From Yoonia sp035117555 (GTDB lineage: Bacteria > Pseudomonadota > Alphaproteobacteria > Rhodobacterales > Rhodobacteraceae): a DNA stretch of 64,000 nt. The first letter of the stretch is position 1. Every line of letters starts with the position of its first letter. Below, in pieces: positions 34,987 through 43,980 of this stretch. The DNA is taken from contig NZ_JAYKPK010000006.1 of assembly GCF_035117555.1 (NCBI RefSeq), forward strand, positions 168,903 to 232,902, given 5' to 3'. Under the pieces are notes generated by a model that did not search any database, was not told the DNA's origin, and saw nothing but the letters and a program-made list of their open reading frames with translations. Made by a program: the position numbers and the translations under genes.

Positions 34987-36005
34987 AGCTTGCAGGCGAT
35001 GCCGCCTCAGCCTATCTGCGCAAGCCTGATCCTGGCCATGCCGGCCTGCTGATCTTTGGCGCCGATCCAATGCGCGTCGCGACCAAACGGCAAGAGGCCA
35101 TCGCCGCCCTTGTCGGCCCGCAGGGCGAAGAGGAAATGCGCCTGACCCGGATCAATGCCGGGGATCTGCGCAAGGACCCGGCGCTGCTGGATGATGCGAT
35201 CAAGGCGCAGGGATTCTTTCCCGGCCACCGCGTTGCCTTTGTCGAGGATGCGACGGATGGTCTGTCCAAACTGGTCGATGCCACGCTAGCCGATTGGCGC
35301 GCGGGCGATGCGCAGCTTGTCGTCACCGCAGGATCCCTGACCGCCAAATCGCCGCTGCGCAAGGTGTTCGAAGGCCACCGCAACGCCATGGCCATCGGCA
35401 TCTATGACGACCCGCCCAATATGAACGACATTGCCCGGGCCGTGACCGCCGCCGGGCTGCCGCAGCCGGGCCGCGATGTGATGGATGCTTTGTTCACGCT
35501 GGCCAATACGCTGGAACCGGGTGATTTCCGGCAGACGGTGGAAAAGGTCGGGCTGTATAAGCAAGGCGACAACACGCCGCTGACCATCGCCGATATCACC
35601 GCCAATGCGCCGCAATCGGCAGAAGTCGATGTCGATGATGTGCTGGATGTGGTGACTGCCGGGCAGGTTGATCAGCTTGGCCCGGTGCTACGCGGGCTTT
35701 ACGCGCAGGGGGTAACGCCTGTCATGCTCTGCATCGGGGCGATGCGGCATTTCCGGCGGTTGCATGTCGTGGCCTCTGACCCCGGCGGTCCGGGCTCTGG
35801 CGTGGCGCGGCTGCGCCCGCCGGTCTTTGGCCCGCGCCGGGACAAGATCGCGCGGCAAGTCAGCCAATGGCGCCGTGACCGGCTGGAAAAGGCGCTGACC
35901 GCGCTGACCGATACCGACCTGCAATTGCGATCCGCCAGCACGGCACCACAGGCGGCCCTGATGGAACGCACGCTGATCCGGCTGGCGATGATGGCCCGGC
36001 GCTAA
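34983..36005 (+). CDS. holA: DNA polymerase III delta subunit
   Basis: 340-residue HolA, the clamp-loader wrench subunit. Family features are the N-terminal AAA-like fold with LLIFGADPMRVATKRQEAIAAL, GEEEMRLTRINAGDLRKDPALLDDAI, FFPGHRVAFVEDATD, and the C-terminal collar with MERTLIRLAMMARR. As usual for delta, no active Walker A is seen. It overlaps lptE by 4 nt and is followed by a bidirectional terminator. Confidence 0.93.
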   Translation: MKLAGDAASAYLRKPDPGHAGLLIFGADPMRVATKRQEAIAALVGPQGEEEMRLTRINAGDLRKDPALLDDAIKAQGFFPGHRVAFVEDATDGLSKLVDATLADWRAGDAQLVVTAGSLTAKSPLRKVFEGHRNAMAIGIYDDPPNMNDIARAVTAAGLPQPGRDVMDALFTLANTLEPGDFRQTVEKVGLYKQGDNTPLTIADITANAPQSAEVDVDDVLDVVTAGQVDQLGPVLRGLYAQGVTPVMLCIGAMRHFRRLHVVASDPGGPGSGVARLRPPVFGPRRDKIARQVSQWRRDRLEKALTALTDTDLQLRSASTAPQAALMERTLIRLAMMARR

Positions 36006-36010
36006 CGCAA

Positions 36011-36036
36011 AAGGCAGACCCGAAGGTCTGCCTTTC
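36011..36036. terminator. Bidirectional terminator between holA and the small protein gene
   Basis: A perfect 10-bp stem AAGGCAGACC/GGTCTGCCTT with a CGAA tetraloop, 5 nt after the holA stop and 32 nt past the end of the convergent small gene. T-runs occur on both strands. Confidence 0.85.
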
Positions 36037-36067
36037 CTTGATCATAACCTTGCGGTCAGATCAGATA

Positions 36068-36271
36068 TCAGTCAGCAGCAGCTGCGATCAGCAGAGCAGC
36101 CAGAACGCCAACAACGATGAAAGCTGGGTTGATGGACGAACCGGCAGGTGCTGGCTCTTCCATGACAACAACAGGGGCTTCCATGGTGGTTGGGGCCAGG
36201 CCGCCAGCGTTTGCGGCAACAGCGGAAACGGCGAGGACTGCGGATGCAGCGAGTGTAGTTGTAAGGCGCAT
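36068..36271 (-). CDS. Small secreted/membrane protein, unknown function
   Basis: 67-residue protein. A signal peptide (MRLTTTLAASAVLAVSAVAANA, cut near residue 22) is followed by a Pro/Glu-rich stretch (EAPVVVMEEPAPAGSS) and a C-terminal transmembrane segment (PAFIVVGVLAALLIAAAAD). The mature protein would be about 45 residues, anchored by its C terminus with an acidic stub in the periplasm. GGAG 9 nt upstream fixes the start; the longer frame to 36307 is not needed. It has its own terminator. Similar tiny proteins occur in roseobacters, with no known role. Confidence 0.75.
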   Translation of the reverse strand: MRLTTTLAASAVLAVSAVAANAGGLAPTTMEAPVVVMEEPAPAGSSINPAFIVVGVLAALLIAAAAD

Positions 36272-36731
36272 GTCGGTACTCCAATAAATGCACGGGTGGT
36301 TTGTCACGTGTGACTGTCCACATTATTCCCTTAAATCAGTCCATTGCGGAAAAACCAAGTCTCCTTGGTGCAAAGGGAAAATGTCTTTTTCGAGGGAACG
36401 AATACCGACTTTCATCACCGGCCCGCCGTGCGGCAAATTTCCGATCATCAATTACCAGTAAAAATTGATAAATTATAAGTGTCTGCGCATCTTCTCTTGT
36501 TCCGGTTGTGCGCTGTTGAGGGCTGATTGACCCTTTTCCTACACAGGCAGCGCGGGGGAAGCGGTGCTCCATTGCAACACTTTGATCGAAATTTGATCGT
36601 CTTCTCTGTGGAAACAATCCCGGCGCACTGTCTTTGCAGTGCCAATCGGCGCCTGACTGGCCTTGCGAACCCTCTTGCAAATCGCCCGATGACGCCCGCA
36701 AATGGTTGCAATGGCAAAGTGGGGGGGCAAG
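36272..36731. other. Intergenic region with AT-rich tract and TTTGATCG repeat
   Basis: This 460-bp gap between divergent genes has no convincing coding frame. It holds an AT-rich stretch near 36455-36480 suited to a promoter. It also holds a tandem TTTGATCG (36581-36588 and 36592-36599), spaced 11 bp start to start, about one helical turn, as an activator or repressor site would be. The rest shows nothing I can name; an unannotated small RNA is not excluded. Confidence 0.4.
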
Positions 36732-37313
36732 ATGTATCAGGTGATCGGACCAAAGAAGTCACGCGCCATGCGGGTGCTTTGGGCGCTAGAAGAACTCGGC
36801 GCGCCCTATGACCACCAGCCTGATCAACCCAGATCAGATGCCGTCATCGCGCTGAACCCTTCGGGCAAAGTGCCGGTGCTTGTCGTGGATGGCGCTGTGC
36901 TGACAGATTCCACCGCGATCGTCACCTATCTGGCGGATCGGCATGGTGCCCTGATCCCCGCCCCCGGCACCATCGCCCGCGCGCAGCATGACGCGTTGGT
37001 CCATACCGTGCTCGATGAAATGGATGCGATCCTGTGGATGGCGGCCAAGCACAGCTTTATCCTGCCCGAGGATCAGCGCCTACCCGCGATCAAGGACAGC
37101 CTGCGCTGGGAATGGGCGCGCAGCCTTGACCGACTCGCAACCCGCATTGCGGGTGATTGCCTGATGGGCGATGACGTCACGATTGCCGATATCATCTGCG
37201 CGCATTGCCTGAACTGGGGGTCGTCGATCAAATTCGACGTCGCGCCCGAAACATTGCGCGCCTATCAGCAGCGAATGAGCGCACGTCCGGCCTTTCAGCG
37301 TCTGATAACGTAA
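36732..37313 (+). CDS. Glutathione S-transferase family protein
   Basis: 193-residue GST. The N-terminal thioredoxin-like domain has KSRAMRVLWALEELGAPYDH with Ser and Arg at the glutathione site, NPSGKVPVLVVDGAVLTDSTAIVTYLAD (cis-Pro and the Ser/Asp that hold the gamma-glutamyl group). The helical domain carries the N-capping GDDVTIADIICAHCLNW. The ATG with a G-rich upstream stretch is preferred over a start ten codons earlier. The 3' end overlaps the convergent flavoprotein gene by 19 nt. Substrate is not predictable. Confidence 0.9.
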   Translation: MYQVIGPKKSRAMRVLWALEELGAPYDHQPDQPRSDAVIALNPSGKVPVLVVDGAVLTDSTAIVTYLADRHGALIPAPGTIARAQHDALVHTVLDEMDAILWMAAKHSFILPEDQRLPAIKDSLRWEWARSLDRLATRIAGDCLMGDDVTIADIICAHCLNWGSSIKFDVAPETLRAYQQRMSARPAFQRLIT

Positions 37314-38458
37314 TCCGCCGCCGCCATCCCGGCCCGTCGGCCGGTCGCAAAACTGGCCGAGATCAGATAGCCGCCGGTCGGTGCCTCCCAATCCAGCATC
37401 TCACCGGCACAAAAGGTGCCGGGGCGGTGGCGCAGCATCAGATCATCCGTCAGCGCAGCCAGCCGGACACCGCCTGCGGTCGAAATCGCCTCGTCCAAAG
37501 GCCGCGGGCCAGCATGCCGGATCGGCAATGCCTTGATCAAAGCGGCCAGATCATCAGGGTAAGGCATCCCGTATTCCGCCAGCAGGGCAAGGCGGACCGG
37601 GTCCAGCCGTAGAACCTTGCGCAGGTGATTGGTCAGGCTGGCCTTGCCGCGTGGTTTGGCCAAGGCGGTGCGGATCTGCGCAAGGCTGCGGTCCGGCAAA
37701 AGATCCATAATCAAAGGCGCGCCGTCGCGCATCGCGCGGGACAGCGCGTAGATGCCGCCGCCTTCGATGCCACGGGCGGAGATAATGCATTCGCCCCGCG
37801 TCACCATCTGCCCCGCCGTCATCGCCACCGCCTTCACAGGCGCGCCGAAATGCGGCGCCATATGCGCCGACCAATCGACGACAAAGCCCATATTCGCGGG
37901 CGCGAAAGGGGCCACGATATCGGGCAGATATTGGACCCATGCCCCGTCAGACCCGAGCCGCGCCCAACTGCCGCCACCACATGCCAGAACCACAGCCTTG
38001 GCCGCGATTATCTGCGGCCCATCAGGCGTCTGAAACAGCGGCGCATCGCCTTGCCAGCCCGCCCAGCGCCAGCGGGTTTGCAGGGTCACACCCGCCGCAC
38101 GCAACTGCGCCAGCCATGCGCGCAGCAAAGGCGAGGCTTTCATCGCCTTGGGAAACACCCGCCCCGTGCTGCCGGTGAAGACAGGCTGACCAAGCGCTTC
38201 GGCCCAGGCCATCACCTCTGCCGGGCCGAAAGCCGCGAGTGTGGCGCGCAGGCTGTCCGGCAAGGGGCCGAAAGCGGCGAGGTAATCGGCCAGCGGTTCG
38301 TTCTTGGTCAGGTTCAGACCGGATTTGCCCGCCATCAGAAATTTGCGCCCGACTGAGGGCATCGCATCCGCGACCATGACGGACAGGCCGCGCGCTGCCG
38401 CGACCTCTGCCGCCATCAGACCGGCAGGGCCTGCGCCGATCACGATGATATCATTCAT
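37295..38458 (-). CDS. TIGR03862/BaiN-like NAD(P)/FAD-dependent oxidoreductase (HI0933 family)
   Basis: 387-residue flavoprotein. IIVIGAGPAGLMAAEVAAARG at the N terminus binds FAD, and MPSVGRKFLMAGKSGLNLTKNEP is the hallmark of the HI0933/BaiN-like family. ERF-like central motifs and the C-terminal TAGGVRLAALTDDLMLRH...GTFCAGEMLDWEAPTGGYLI complete the second FAD contact. The family has members that reduce steroid or bile-acid intermediates, but most are uncharacterised. The gene follows the enoyl-CoA hydratase with an ATGA overlap, so the three genes 39824-37295 form one unit. Confidence 0.92.
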   Translation of the reverse strand: MNDIIVIGAGPAGLMAAEVAAARGLSVMVADAMPSVGRKFLMAGKSGLNLTKNEPLADYLAAFGPLPDSLRATLAAFGPAEVMAWAEALGQPVFTGSTGRVFPKAMKASPLLRAWLAQLRAAGVTLQTRWRWAGWQGDAPLFQTPDGPQIIAAKAVVLACGGGSWARLGSDGAWVQYLPDIVAPFAPANMGFVVDWSAHMAPHFGAPVKAVAMTAGQMVTRGECIISARGIEGGGIYALSRAMRDGAPLIMDLLPDRSLAQIRTALAKPRGKASLTNHLRKVLRLDPVRLALLAEYGMPYPDDLAALIKALPIRHAGPRPLDEAISTAGGVRLAALTDDLMLRHRPGTFCAGEMLDWEAPTGGYLISASFATGRRAGMAAADYVIRR

Positions 38459-39069
38459 GCCCGGGCAATCATCTGCTTGATCGCGGCAGCATGCGCCGGT
38501 GTGGCGGCGCAAACATCCTGCCCCAGATCGCGGGCGGCTTGCAGCAGCGCATCATCGGCGACGATCCGGTCGATCACGCCCCACGCCTGCGCCGTCTGCG
38601 CATCGATCTTTTGCCCGGCCATCAGGATCATTTTCGCCCGCGCTGGCCCGATCAGCCGCACCAAGCGCAGCACATCGGACGGTTGCGGCAAAAACCCCAG
38701 CCGCATCACCGGATAAAACAGTTTAGCCTGCGCCACCGCGATCCGCAGATCACAGGCCAAAACCATGCCCAAGGCACCGCCCGCCGCCGTGCCGTTGAGT
38801 GCGGCAATCGTCAGGCCGCGACAATCGGCAATCGCGCCGGACAGCCGTTCCCAGACCGGATCAATCGCCAACCCGGCGCGGGCGGCGTCCAGATCGGCAC
38901 CGGCACTGAACACGCGGCCCGTGCCGGTCAGGATAAGCACCTGCACATCGCGCGCAGCCTCCACCAGATCAGCCAGATCGGTCAGCATCGCAGGCGTCAG
39001 CGCCCCGGCCTTGTCGGGTCGGTCGATGGTCAGGACCAAGGTGTCGCCGTCCCGGTCAGAGCGGATCAT
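38455..39069 (-). CDS. Enoyl-CoA hydratase/isomerase family protein
   Basis: 204-residue crotonase-fold protein, shorter than the usual 255-270 residues. VLILTGTGRVFSAGADLDAA (oxyanion Ala-Gly) and IAALNGTAAGGALGMVLACDLRIAVAQAKL (second oxyanion loop) are clear. The positions of the catalytic Glu pair are not: the second region reads LVRLIGPARAKMILMAGQKIDAQTAQAWGVIDRI. The C-terminal trimer helix is shortened, so activity and specificity are uncertain. It overlaps both neighbours by 4 nt. Confidence 0.88.
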   Translation of the reverse strand: MIRSDRDGDTLVLTIDRPDKAGALTPAMLTDLADLVEAARDVQVLILTGTGRVFSAGADLDAARAGLAIDPVWERLSGAIADCRGLTIAALNGTAAGGALGMVLACDLRIAVAQAKLFYPVMRLGFLPQPSDVLRLVRLIGPARAKMILMAGQKIDAQTAQAWGVIDRIVADDALLQAARDLGQDVCAATPAHAAAIKQMIARA

Positions 39070-39824
39070 ACAAGCCCGACCATCTGGCGGATCTCCTCAT
39101 CCCGCAGGCTGATGTCCTCGCCCAGATAAGGATCCGCCTCGGCCCCGCACATCCAGACCAGGGCCTTGGCAGGCCATTCGGGCGGGATATGCACGGACCA
39201 ATCCAATTGGCTGACCGGGCTGATGCCCGAATCCTTGATATCGCGCTGCATTTTGGTGGCCACCGTGCCAGGTGACAGGCCGAGGATGCGCAACCCTTTG
39301 GCGCGGCATTCCAGATCGGCGGTGCGGGTCAGCATGTAGGCCCCGGCCTTGGACGCGCAATAGGCGGTCCAGCCTTCCACCGGGTTATGCGCAGCACCGG
39401 ATGAGATATTCAGGATCGTGCCATGGCCCTGCGCGATCATGCCGGGGATCACCGCGCGCATGCCATGCATCACCCCTTTGAGGTTGATATCGATGGTGCG
39501 CGCCCAATCATCAGGGTCGAGATCGGCAAAATGGCCCATCGGGTCCACCACACCGGCATTGTTGACCAGCACATCCAAGCCGCCAAAGGTCTGCGCGGTG
39601 GCGGCGACGGCCTGTTCGAACTGGGCATAGCGCGCCACGTCGCAGGGAATCGCCAAGGCCTTTTCCCCGATCTCACCCGCGATCCGGGCGATGTCATCGG
39701 TGCTGCGCGCGATCAGGGCGACATTCGCCCCCGCCTTGGCGAATTCCCGCGCAGCCGCTTCGCCGATGCCACGGCTTGCGCCGGTGATCAGCACCGTTTT
39801 GCCGCCCATATCCATCTTTTTCAT
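39066..39824 (-). CDS. Short-chain dehydrogenase/reductase
   Basis: 252-residue classical SDR. VLITGASRGIGEAAAREFAKAG is the cofactor loop, NNAGVVDPMG the structural NAG, ISSGAAHNPVEGWTAYCASKAG gives Ser and YxxxK, and SPGTVATKMQ the C-terminal turn. The ATG is chosen for AAAGGGA 8 nt upstream. It is first in an operon with an enoyl-CoA hydratase-like protein and a flavoprotein, suggesting acyl-CoA or ketone chemistry, with no firm substrate. Confidence 0.92.
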   Translation of the reverse strand: MKKMDMGGKTVLITGASRGIGEAAAREFAKAGANVALIARSTDDIARIAGEIGEKALAIPCDVARYAQFEQAVAATAQTFGGLDVLVNNAGVVDPMGHFADLDPDDWARTIDINLKGVMHGMRAVIPGMIAQGHGTILNISSGAAHNPVEGWTAYCASKAGAYMLTRTADLECRAKGLRILGLSPGTVATKMQRDIKDSGISPVSQLDWSVHIPPEWPAKALVWMCGAEADPYLGEDISLRDEEIRQMVGLV

Positions 39825-39940
39825 ATCAATCCCTTTCGGTCTGGCCCGCAGATGGGTAACACTTTTGGCGATGCTATCCGTCCTTCCATCCACTTGGAAG
39901 GTGTGGACAGGGTAGGACACCCATTATGGAAGGGAAACAG

Positions 39941-41440
39941 ATGACCCATAAGTCAACTTTGCGCAGCGCTGTGTGTTTTGCTGCGCTTGTTTCAGGTAAT
40001 GCCGCATTCGCCGATGTGACGGCCCAGCAGGTCTGGGACGATTGGAAGATCGAAATGGAAATGTTCGGCGGTGACGTCACAACCACGTCAGAGGACCTGA
40101 TCGGCGACACATTGACTGTGCGTGACCTGACGCTGACCACCGACGAAGACGGGATTTCATCCACCCTGACGATTGATCAGCTGATCTTTGACGGGCAGGA
40201 TGACGGCAGCGTCAGGATCACGACATCGGACAGCTATCCGCTTGTGATCACCGAAGAAGATGGTGCAGTGATCACCGTTCTGATCAGCCACCCGGGCCTT
40301 GAGATGACGGTCAGCGGCACGCCAGAGGCGCTGGATTACGCGCTGCAATCCGATCGCTTTACAGTCGCGCTGCAAGATATCGTTAATGGCGAAGATACCT
40401 TTACAGCAGATATGCAGCTGGTCGGCAATAATATGTCCGGCACCTACAGCACCCGTTTGGACGAGATGCGCAATACGTCCTATGACGTCCAGTTTGACTC
40501 GTTCGATCTGCTGGTCGACGTGCAGCCGCCCGACAAGCCGGGCGAATATGTCACTGGCGGTGGTAAAGTGAACGGCATCAGCGTTCAGGCCGATATAACC
40601 ATGCCGCTTGATGCCGATATGGCCGATCCTGATGACTTGATCGCATCCGGCATGGCGGTCGCTGGCGGCTACACCGTCGACAGCAGCGAATTCGTGTTCG
40701 ATTTCAATATCGATGATGGTCAGGGCGCCGGATCGTTCAGCGCTGGCGCGGCCAGCCTGACTGCACAGATCAGCGATCAAAGCGTGTCTTACATTACCAA
40801 TTCCAACGATATTGCTGTGTCGGTCACCGCCGCCGACCTGCCATTCCCGATTGACGTCAGCCTTGCGGAATACGGCATCACCTTTGAAATGCCTCTCGGT
40901 CAGGCAGAGACGCCACAGCCGTTCGCGCTTGGGGTTGATCTGGTGGATCTGACGCTCAGCGACATGATCTGGTCTTTGTTTGACCCTGACAGCGTCCTGC
41001 CGCGCGATCCAGCCACCGTGCAGATCGGTCTGTCCGGTCTGGCGCGGCCATTGTTCGATATGCTCGATCCCGCACAGGAAGAGGCGATGATGGCCAGCGA
41101 TCTGCCGTTTGAACTGGACTCTGTCGATTTGACGCAGTTCAACCTTGCGATTGCCGGGGCGACCGCGACGGGCGAAGGTGCCTTTACCTTTGACAATGAC
41201 GATCTGACGACCTTTGCCCCCTACCCCCGCCCCGAAGGCGCGGTGTCGGTAACGATCAACGGATTGAACGCTTTGTTGGATAATCTTGTGACCATGGGTC
41301 TGATCCCGGAACAGGACCTGATGGGACCGCGGATGATGATGGGCATGTTTGCCCGCTCCACCGGCGATGACCAGTTGGAGACCAATCTGGAAGTGACGCC
41401 CGATGGTCAGGTTCTGGCCAATGGTCAGCGTATCCGCTGA
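39941..41440 (+). CDS. DUF2125 family periplasmic protein
   Basis: 499-residue exported protein. It has a signal peptide (TLRSAVCFAALVSGNAAFA), with the mature part starting DVTAQQVWDDWK, the conserved start of DUF2125. The long body shows repeating beta segments and many acidic residues (average strand length 8-10), with C-terminal GQRIR. The ATG at 39941 is preferred because AAGGGAAACAG lies upstream; an ATG 15 nt earlier exists. It is likely periplasmic or outer-membrane attached; function unknown. Confidence 0.85.
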   Translation: MTHKSTLRSAVCFAALVSGNAAFADVTAQQVWDDWKIEMEMFGGDVTTTSEDLIGDTLTVRDLTLTTDEDGISSTLTIDQLIFDGQDDGSVRITTSDSYPLVITEEDGAVITVLISHPGLEMTVSGTPEALDYALQSDRFTVALQDIVNGEDTFTADMQLVGNNMSGTYSTRLDEMRNTSYDVQFDSFDLLVDVQPPDKPGEYVTGGGKVNGISVQADITMPLDADMADPDDLIASGMAVAGGYTVDSSEFVFDFNIDDGQGAGSFSAGAASLTAQISDQSVSYITNSNDIAVSVTAADLPFPIDVSLAEYGITFEMPLGQAETPQPFALGVDLVDLTLSDMIWSLFDPDSVLPRDPATVQIGLSGLARPLFDMLDPAQEEAMMASDLPFELDSVDLTQFNLAIAGATATGEGAFTFDNDDLTTFAPYPRPEGAVSVTINGLNALLDNLVTMGLIPEQDLMGPRMMMGMFARSTGDDQLETNLEVTPDGQVLANGQRIR

Positions 41441-41558
41441 TCTGATCTGACATGATCTGCGGCGCGCCGGGTGACTGGCGCGCCGTTTGCATTGCGGGCA
41501 GCGGCCTTGCAGCGCCCCCTCCTGCGCACTAGGTCACGGAACAGCAAAGGAAGCCGCC

Positions 41559-42899
41559 ATGACTCTGTCTGACCTGACCCACCAGTTGATCAATATCGCG
41601 CGCAAGGCCGGGGCCGATTCTGCCGATGCGATGGCCGTGGATGGCACATCTGTTTCCATCGACGTGCGGGGCGGGGTATTGGAACATGCCGAACGCTCTG
41701 AAGGGATCGACATTGGTCTGCGGGTGCTGGTCGGCAAGCGGCAGGCCTGTGTGTCATCGTCGGACATCAAGCCCGACACATTGCGCCAGATGGCCGAACG
41801 CGCTGTCGCCATGGCACGTGAAGCGCCCGAAGACCCGCATGCAGGCCTAGCCGACCCGGCGCAATTGGCGCAGGAAACGGATACATCCGCGCTTGATCTT
41901 TATGACGCCAGCGATGAACCCGATCCGGCGATGTTGCAGGATCAGGCCGCCCGGGCCGAGGCTGCGGCCTTGCGCAACACAGGTATCAGCCAGGTGCAAT
42001 CCGCCTCTGCCGGATATTCCCGCCGCCGGGTGCATCTGGCCGCGACCAATGGATTTTCCGCAGGCTATGCCCGGACCGACCGCGGGCTGTCCTGTGTCGC
42101 GATCTCTGGCACCGGCACGGCAATGGAGCGGGATTACGATTACGACAGCCGGGTGTTTCAAGCCGATCTGCGCGATGCCGATGATATTGGCACCCGTGCC
42201 GCCCAACGCGCCGTTGAACGTGCCGGGGCGCGCAGGCCCAAGACGGGGGCCTATCCTGTCCTGTTCGATGAACGCATTTCCAGCGCCTTGATCGGGCATC
42301 TGCTGCAAGCCACTAACGGTGCCGCTATCGCGCGCGGGTCAAGCTGGCTGCGCGAGGCTTTGGGCGCGCAAGTTCTGCCCAAGGGCTTGTCAGTGATTGA
42401 GGAACCGCATCGCCCCCGCGTCACCGGATCGCGGCTATATGATGCCGAAGGTCTGCCCACCGCGCGCCGCGCGATCATTGATGATGGTGTGCTGACCGGC
42501 TGGACGCTCGACCTTGCCAATGGGCGCAAGCTGGGCATGGACAGCACCGGCAATGCCGCGCGATCCACCGGCGCGCCGCCCTCGCCCGGCCTGACCAATA
42601 TCACTACGACCCAAGGCACAGCCAGCCGCGATGATCTGATCGCACAGATGGGCACGGGGTTGCTCGTCACCTCGATGATCGGCTCCACCATCAACCCAAA
42701 TACGGGCGATTATTCGCGCGGCGCGGCGGGCTTCTGGGTCGAAAACGGTGCGATTGCCTATCCGGTGAACGAATGCACCGTCGCGGGCAATCTGCGCGAT
42801 GTGCTGATGACGCTGATCCCTGCCAATGACGCGCAGCCGCATCTGTCGCGCGTGATCCCGTCCTTGTTGGTCGAAGGGCTGACCCTTGCCGGAGAGTGA
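41559..42899 (+). CDS. pmbA: TldD/PmbA family protein
   Basis: 446-residue PmbA (TldE), partner of TldD in a metalloprotease that trims peptides such as microcin B17 precursors. It shows the N-terminal DSADAMAVDGTSVSIDVRGG, LGAQVLPKGLSVIEEPHRPRVTGSRLYDAEG, GLTNITTTQGTASRDDLI, and near the end MIGSTINPNTGDYSRGAAGFWVENG (the NxxTGDFS-type motif). Like other PmbA proteins it lacks the HExxxH zinc motif found in TldD. AAAGGAAG precedes the ATG. It leads the lipid A gene block. Confidence 0.95.
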   Translation: MTLSDLTHQLINIARKAGADSADAMAVDGTSVSIDVRGGVLEHAERSEGIDIGLRVLVGKRQACVSSSDIKPDTLRQMAERAVAMAREAPEDPHAGLADPAQLAQETDTSALDLYDASDEPDPAMLQDQAARAEAAALRNTGISQVQSASAGYSRRRVHLAATNGFSAGYARTDRGLSCVAISGTGTAMERDYDYDSRVFQADLRDADDIGTRAAQRAVERAGARRPKTGAYPVLFDERISSALIGHLLQATNGAAIARGSSWLREALGAQVLPKGLSVIEEPHRPRVTGSRLYDAEGLPTARRAIIDDGVLTGWTLDLANGRKLGMDSTGNAARSTGAPPSPGLTNITTTQGTASRDDLIAQMGTGLLVTSMIGSTINPNTGDYSRGAAGFWVENGAIAYPVNECTVAGNLRDVLMTLIPANDAQPHLSRVIPSLLVEGLTLAGE

Positions 42900-43677
42900 T
42901 CTTGCCCTGCTGATCAACGCCGCGCGCAAGGCAGGCCGCATCGCCACCAGCTATTTCGGGCAAAGCCCCAAAGTCACCGACAAACCGGGCGGCGCTGGCC
43001 CGGTGACCGAGGCTGATCTGGCCGTGGATCACATGCTGGCCGATATCCTGCGTGACAAGCGCCCCGATTACGGCTGGCTGTCCGAGGAATCGCCCGATAC
43101 CGCCGCACGTCTGACGACCGAGCGCCAATTCGTCATCGACCCGATCGACGGCACCCGCGCCTTTATCGACGGCGCGAAAGACTGGTCGCATTCGCTGGCG
43201 ATTGTCGAAAACGGGGCAGTGATCGCCGCCGTCGTCTATCTGCCCCTGCATGATCTGATGTTCACCGCCACGGCAGGCGGCGGCGCGCAGGTCAATGACA
43301 GCGCGATCCGGGTCAGCACTGCACCACTCGACACGGCCCGCGTGCTGGCCTCCAAGCCGAATTTCGCGCCGCATCTGTGGAAAGACGCAACCTTGCCGCC
43401 GTTCAAACAGGCATTCAGGTCATCGCTGGCCTATCGGCTGTGTCTGGTGGCACAGGGCCGGTTCGACGCGATGCTGACGCTGCGGCCCTCTTGGGAATGG
43501 GATATCGCCGCCGGCGCGCTGATCGTGGCCGAAGCGCGCGGCACAATCACCGACCAATCCGGCCAACGACTGATCTTCAACAACCCACATCCGCAGGTCC
43601 CCGGTGTGATCGCGGCAGGGCAGGAATTGCACGCAAGCCTGGCCGCACGGCTTGAGCCACCGGCGACAAAGCTTTAG
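42886..43677 (+). CDS. Inositol monophosphatase family protein (CysQ-like)
   Basis: 263-residue lithium-sensitive phosphatase fold. Motifs are GWLSEESPD (metal Glu), FVIDPIDGTRAFIDGAKDW (metal Asp-Pro-Ile-Asp-Gly-Thr) and WEWDIAAGALIVAEARG. The TTG start overlaps pmbA by 14 nt and has GAAGGG upstream. The order pmbA, this gene, DUF4170, waaA, lpxK is conserved in roseobacters. It may dephosphorylate PAP/PAPS as CysQ does or an inositol or sugar phosphate of the envelope; context does not decide. Confidence 0.92.
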   Translation: MPESDLALLINAARKAGRIATSYFGQSPKVTDKPGGAGPVTEADLAVDHMLADILRDKRPDYGWLSEESPDTAARLTTERQFVIDPIDGTRAFIDGAKDWSHSLAIVENGAVIAAVVYLPLHDLMFTATAGGGAQVNDSAIRVSTAPLDTARVLASKPNFAPHLWKDATLPPFKQAFRSSLAYRLCLVAQGRFDAMLTLRPSWEWDIAAGALIVAEARGTITDQSGQRLIFNNPHPQVPGVIAAGQELHASLAARLEPPATKL

Positions 43678-43712
43678 GGTCCGCGCGAGCCTCTCAACCT
43701 AAGGATTTCCTG

Positions 43713-43958
43713 ATGACACAACGCCTGCACCTAGTTTTCGGCGGCGAATTGATTGATCCGACCAAGAACGTGTTCAAAGATGTCGATGCGATTGACATTG
43801 TCGGCATGTATCCGAATTATCAGGCCGCTTTCAGCGCCTGGAAAGGGGCCGCCCAGCGCACCGTGGACAATGCCCATATGCGCTATTTCATCGCGCATAT
43901 TCACCGTCTGCGGGATGAAGAAACCGCCGCTTCGCCGACTGAAGAACTGGGCGTCTGA
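43713..43958 (+). CDS. DUF4170 family protein
   Basis: 81-residue DUF4170 protein: LHLVFGGELIDPTKNVFKDVDAIDIVGMYPNYQAAFSAWKGAAQRTVDNAHMRYFIAHIHRL. The family is tiny, alphaproteobacterial, and almost always sits before waaA in the lipid A block. No catalytic residue pattern is visible; a regulatory or assembly role in Kdo/lipid A synthesis is plausible by position. AAGGATTTCCTG precedes the ATG. Confidence 0.9.
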   Translation: MTQRLHLVFGGELIDPTKNVFKDVDAIDIVGMYPNYQAAFSAWKGAAQRTVDNAHMRYFIAHIHRLRDEETAASPTEELGV

Positions 43959-43980
43959 CGCCAGATAAAGGGCCGCGGCA

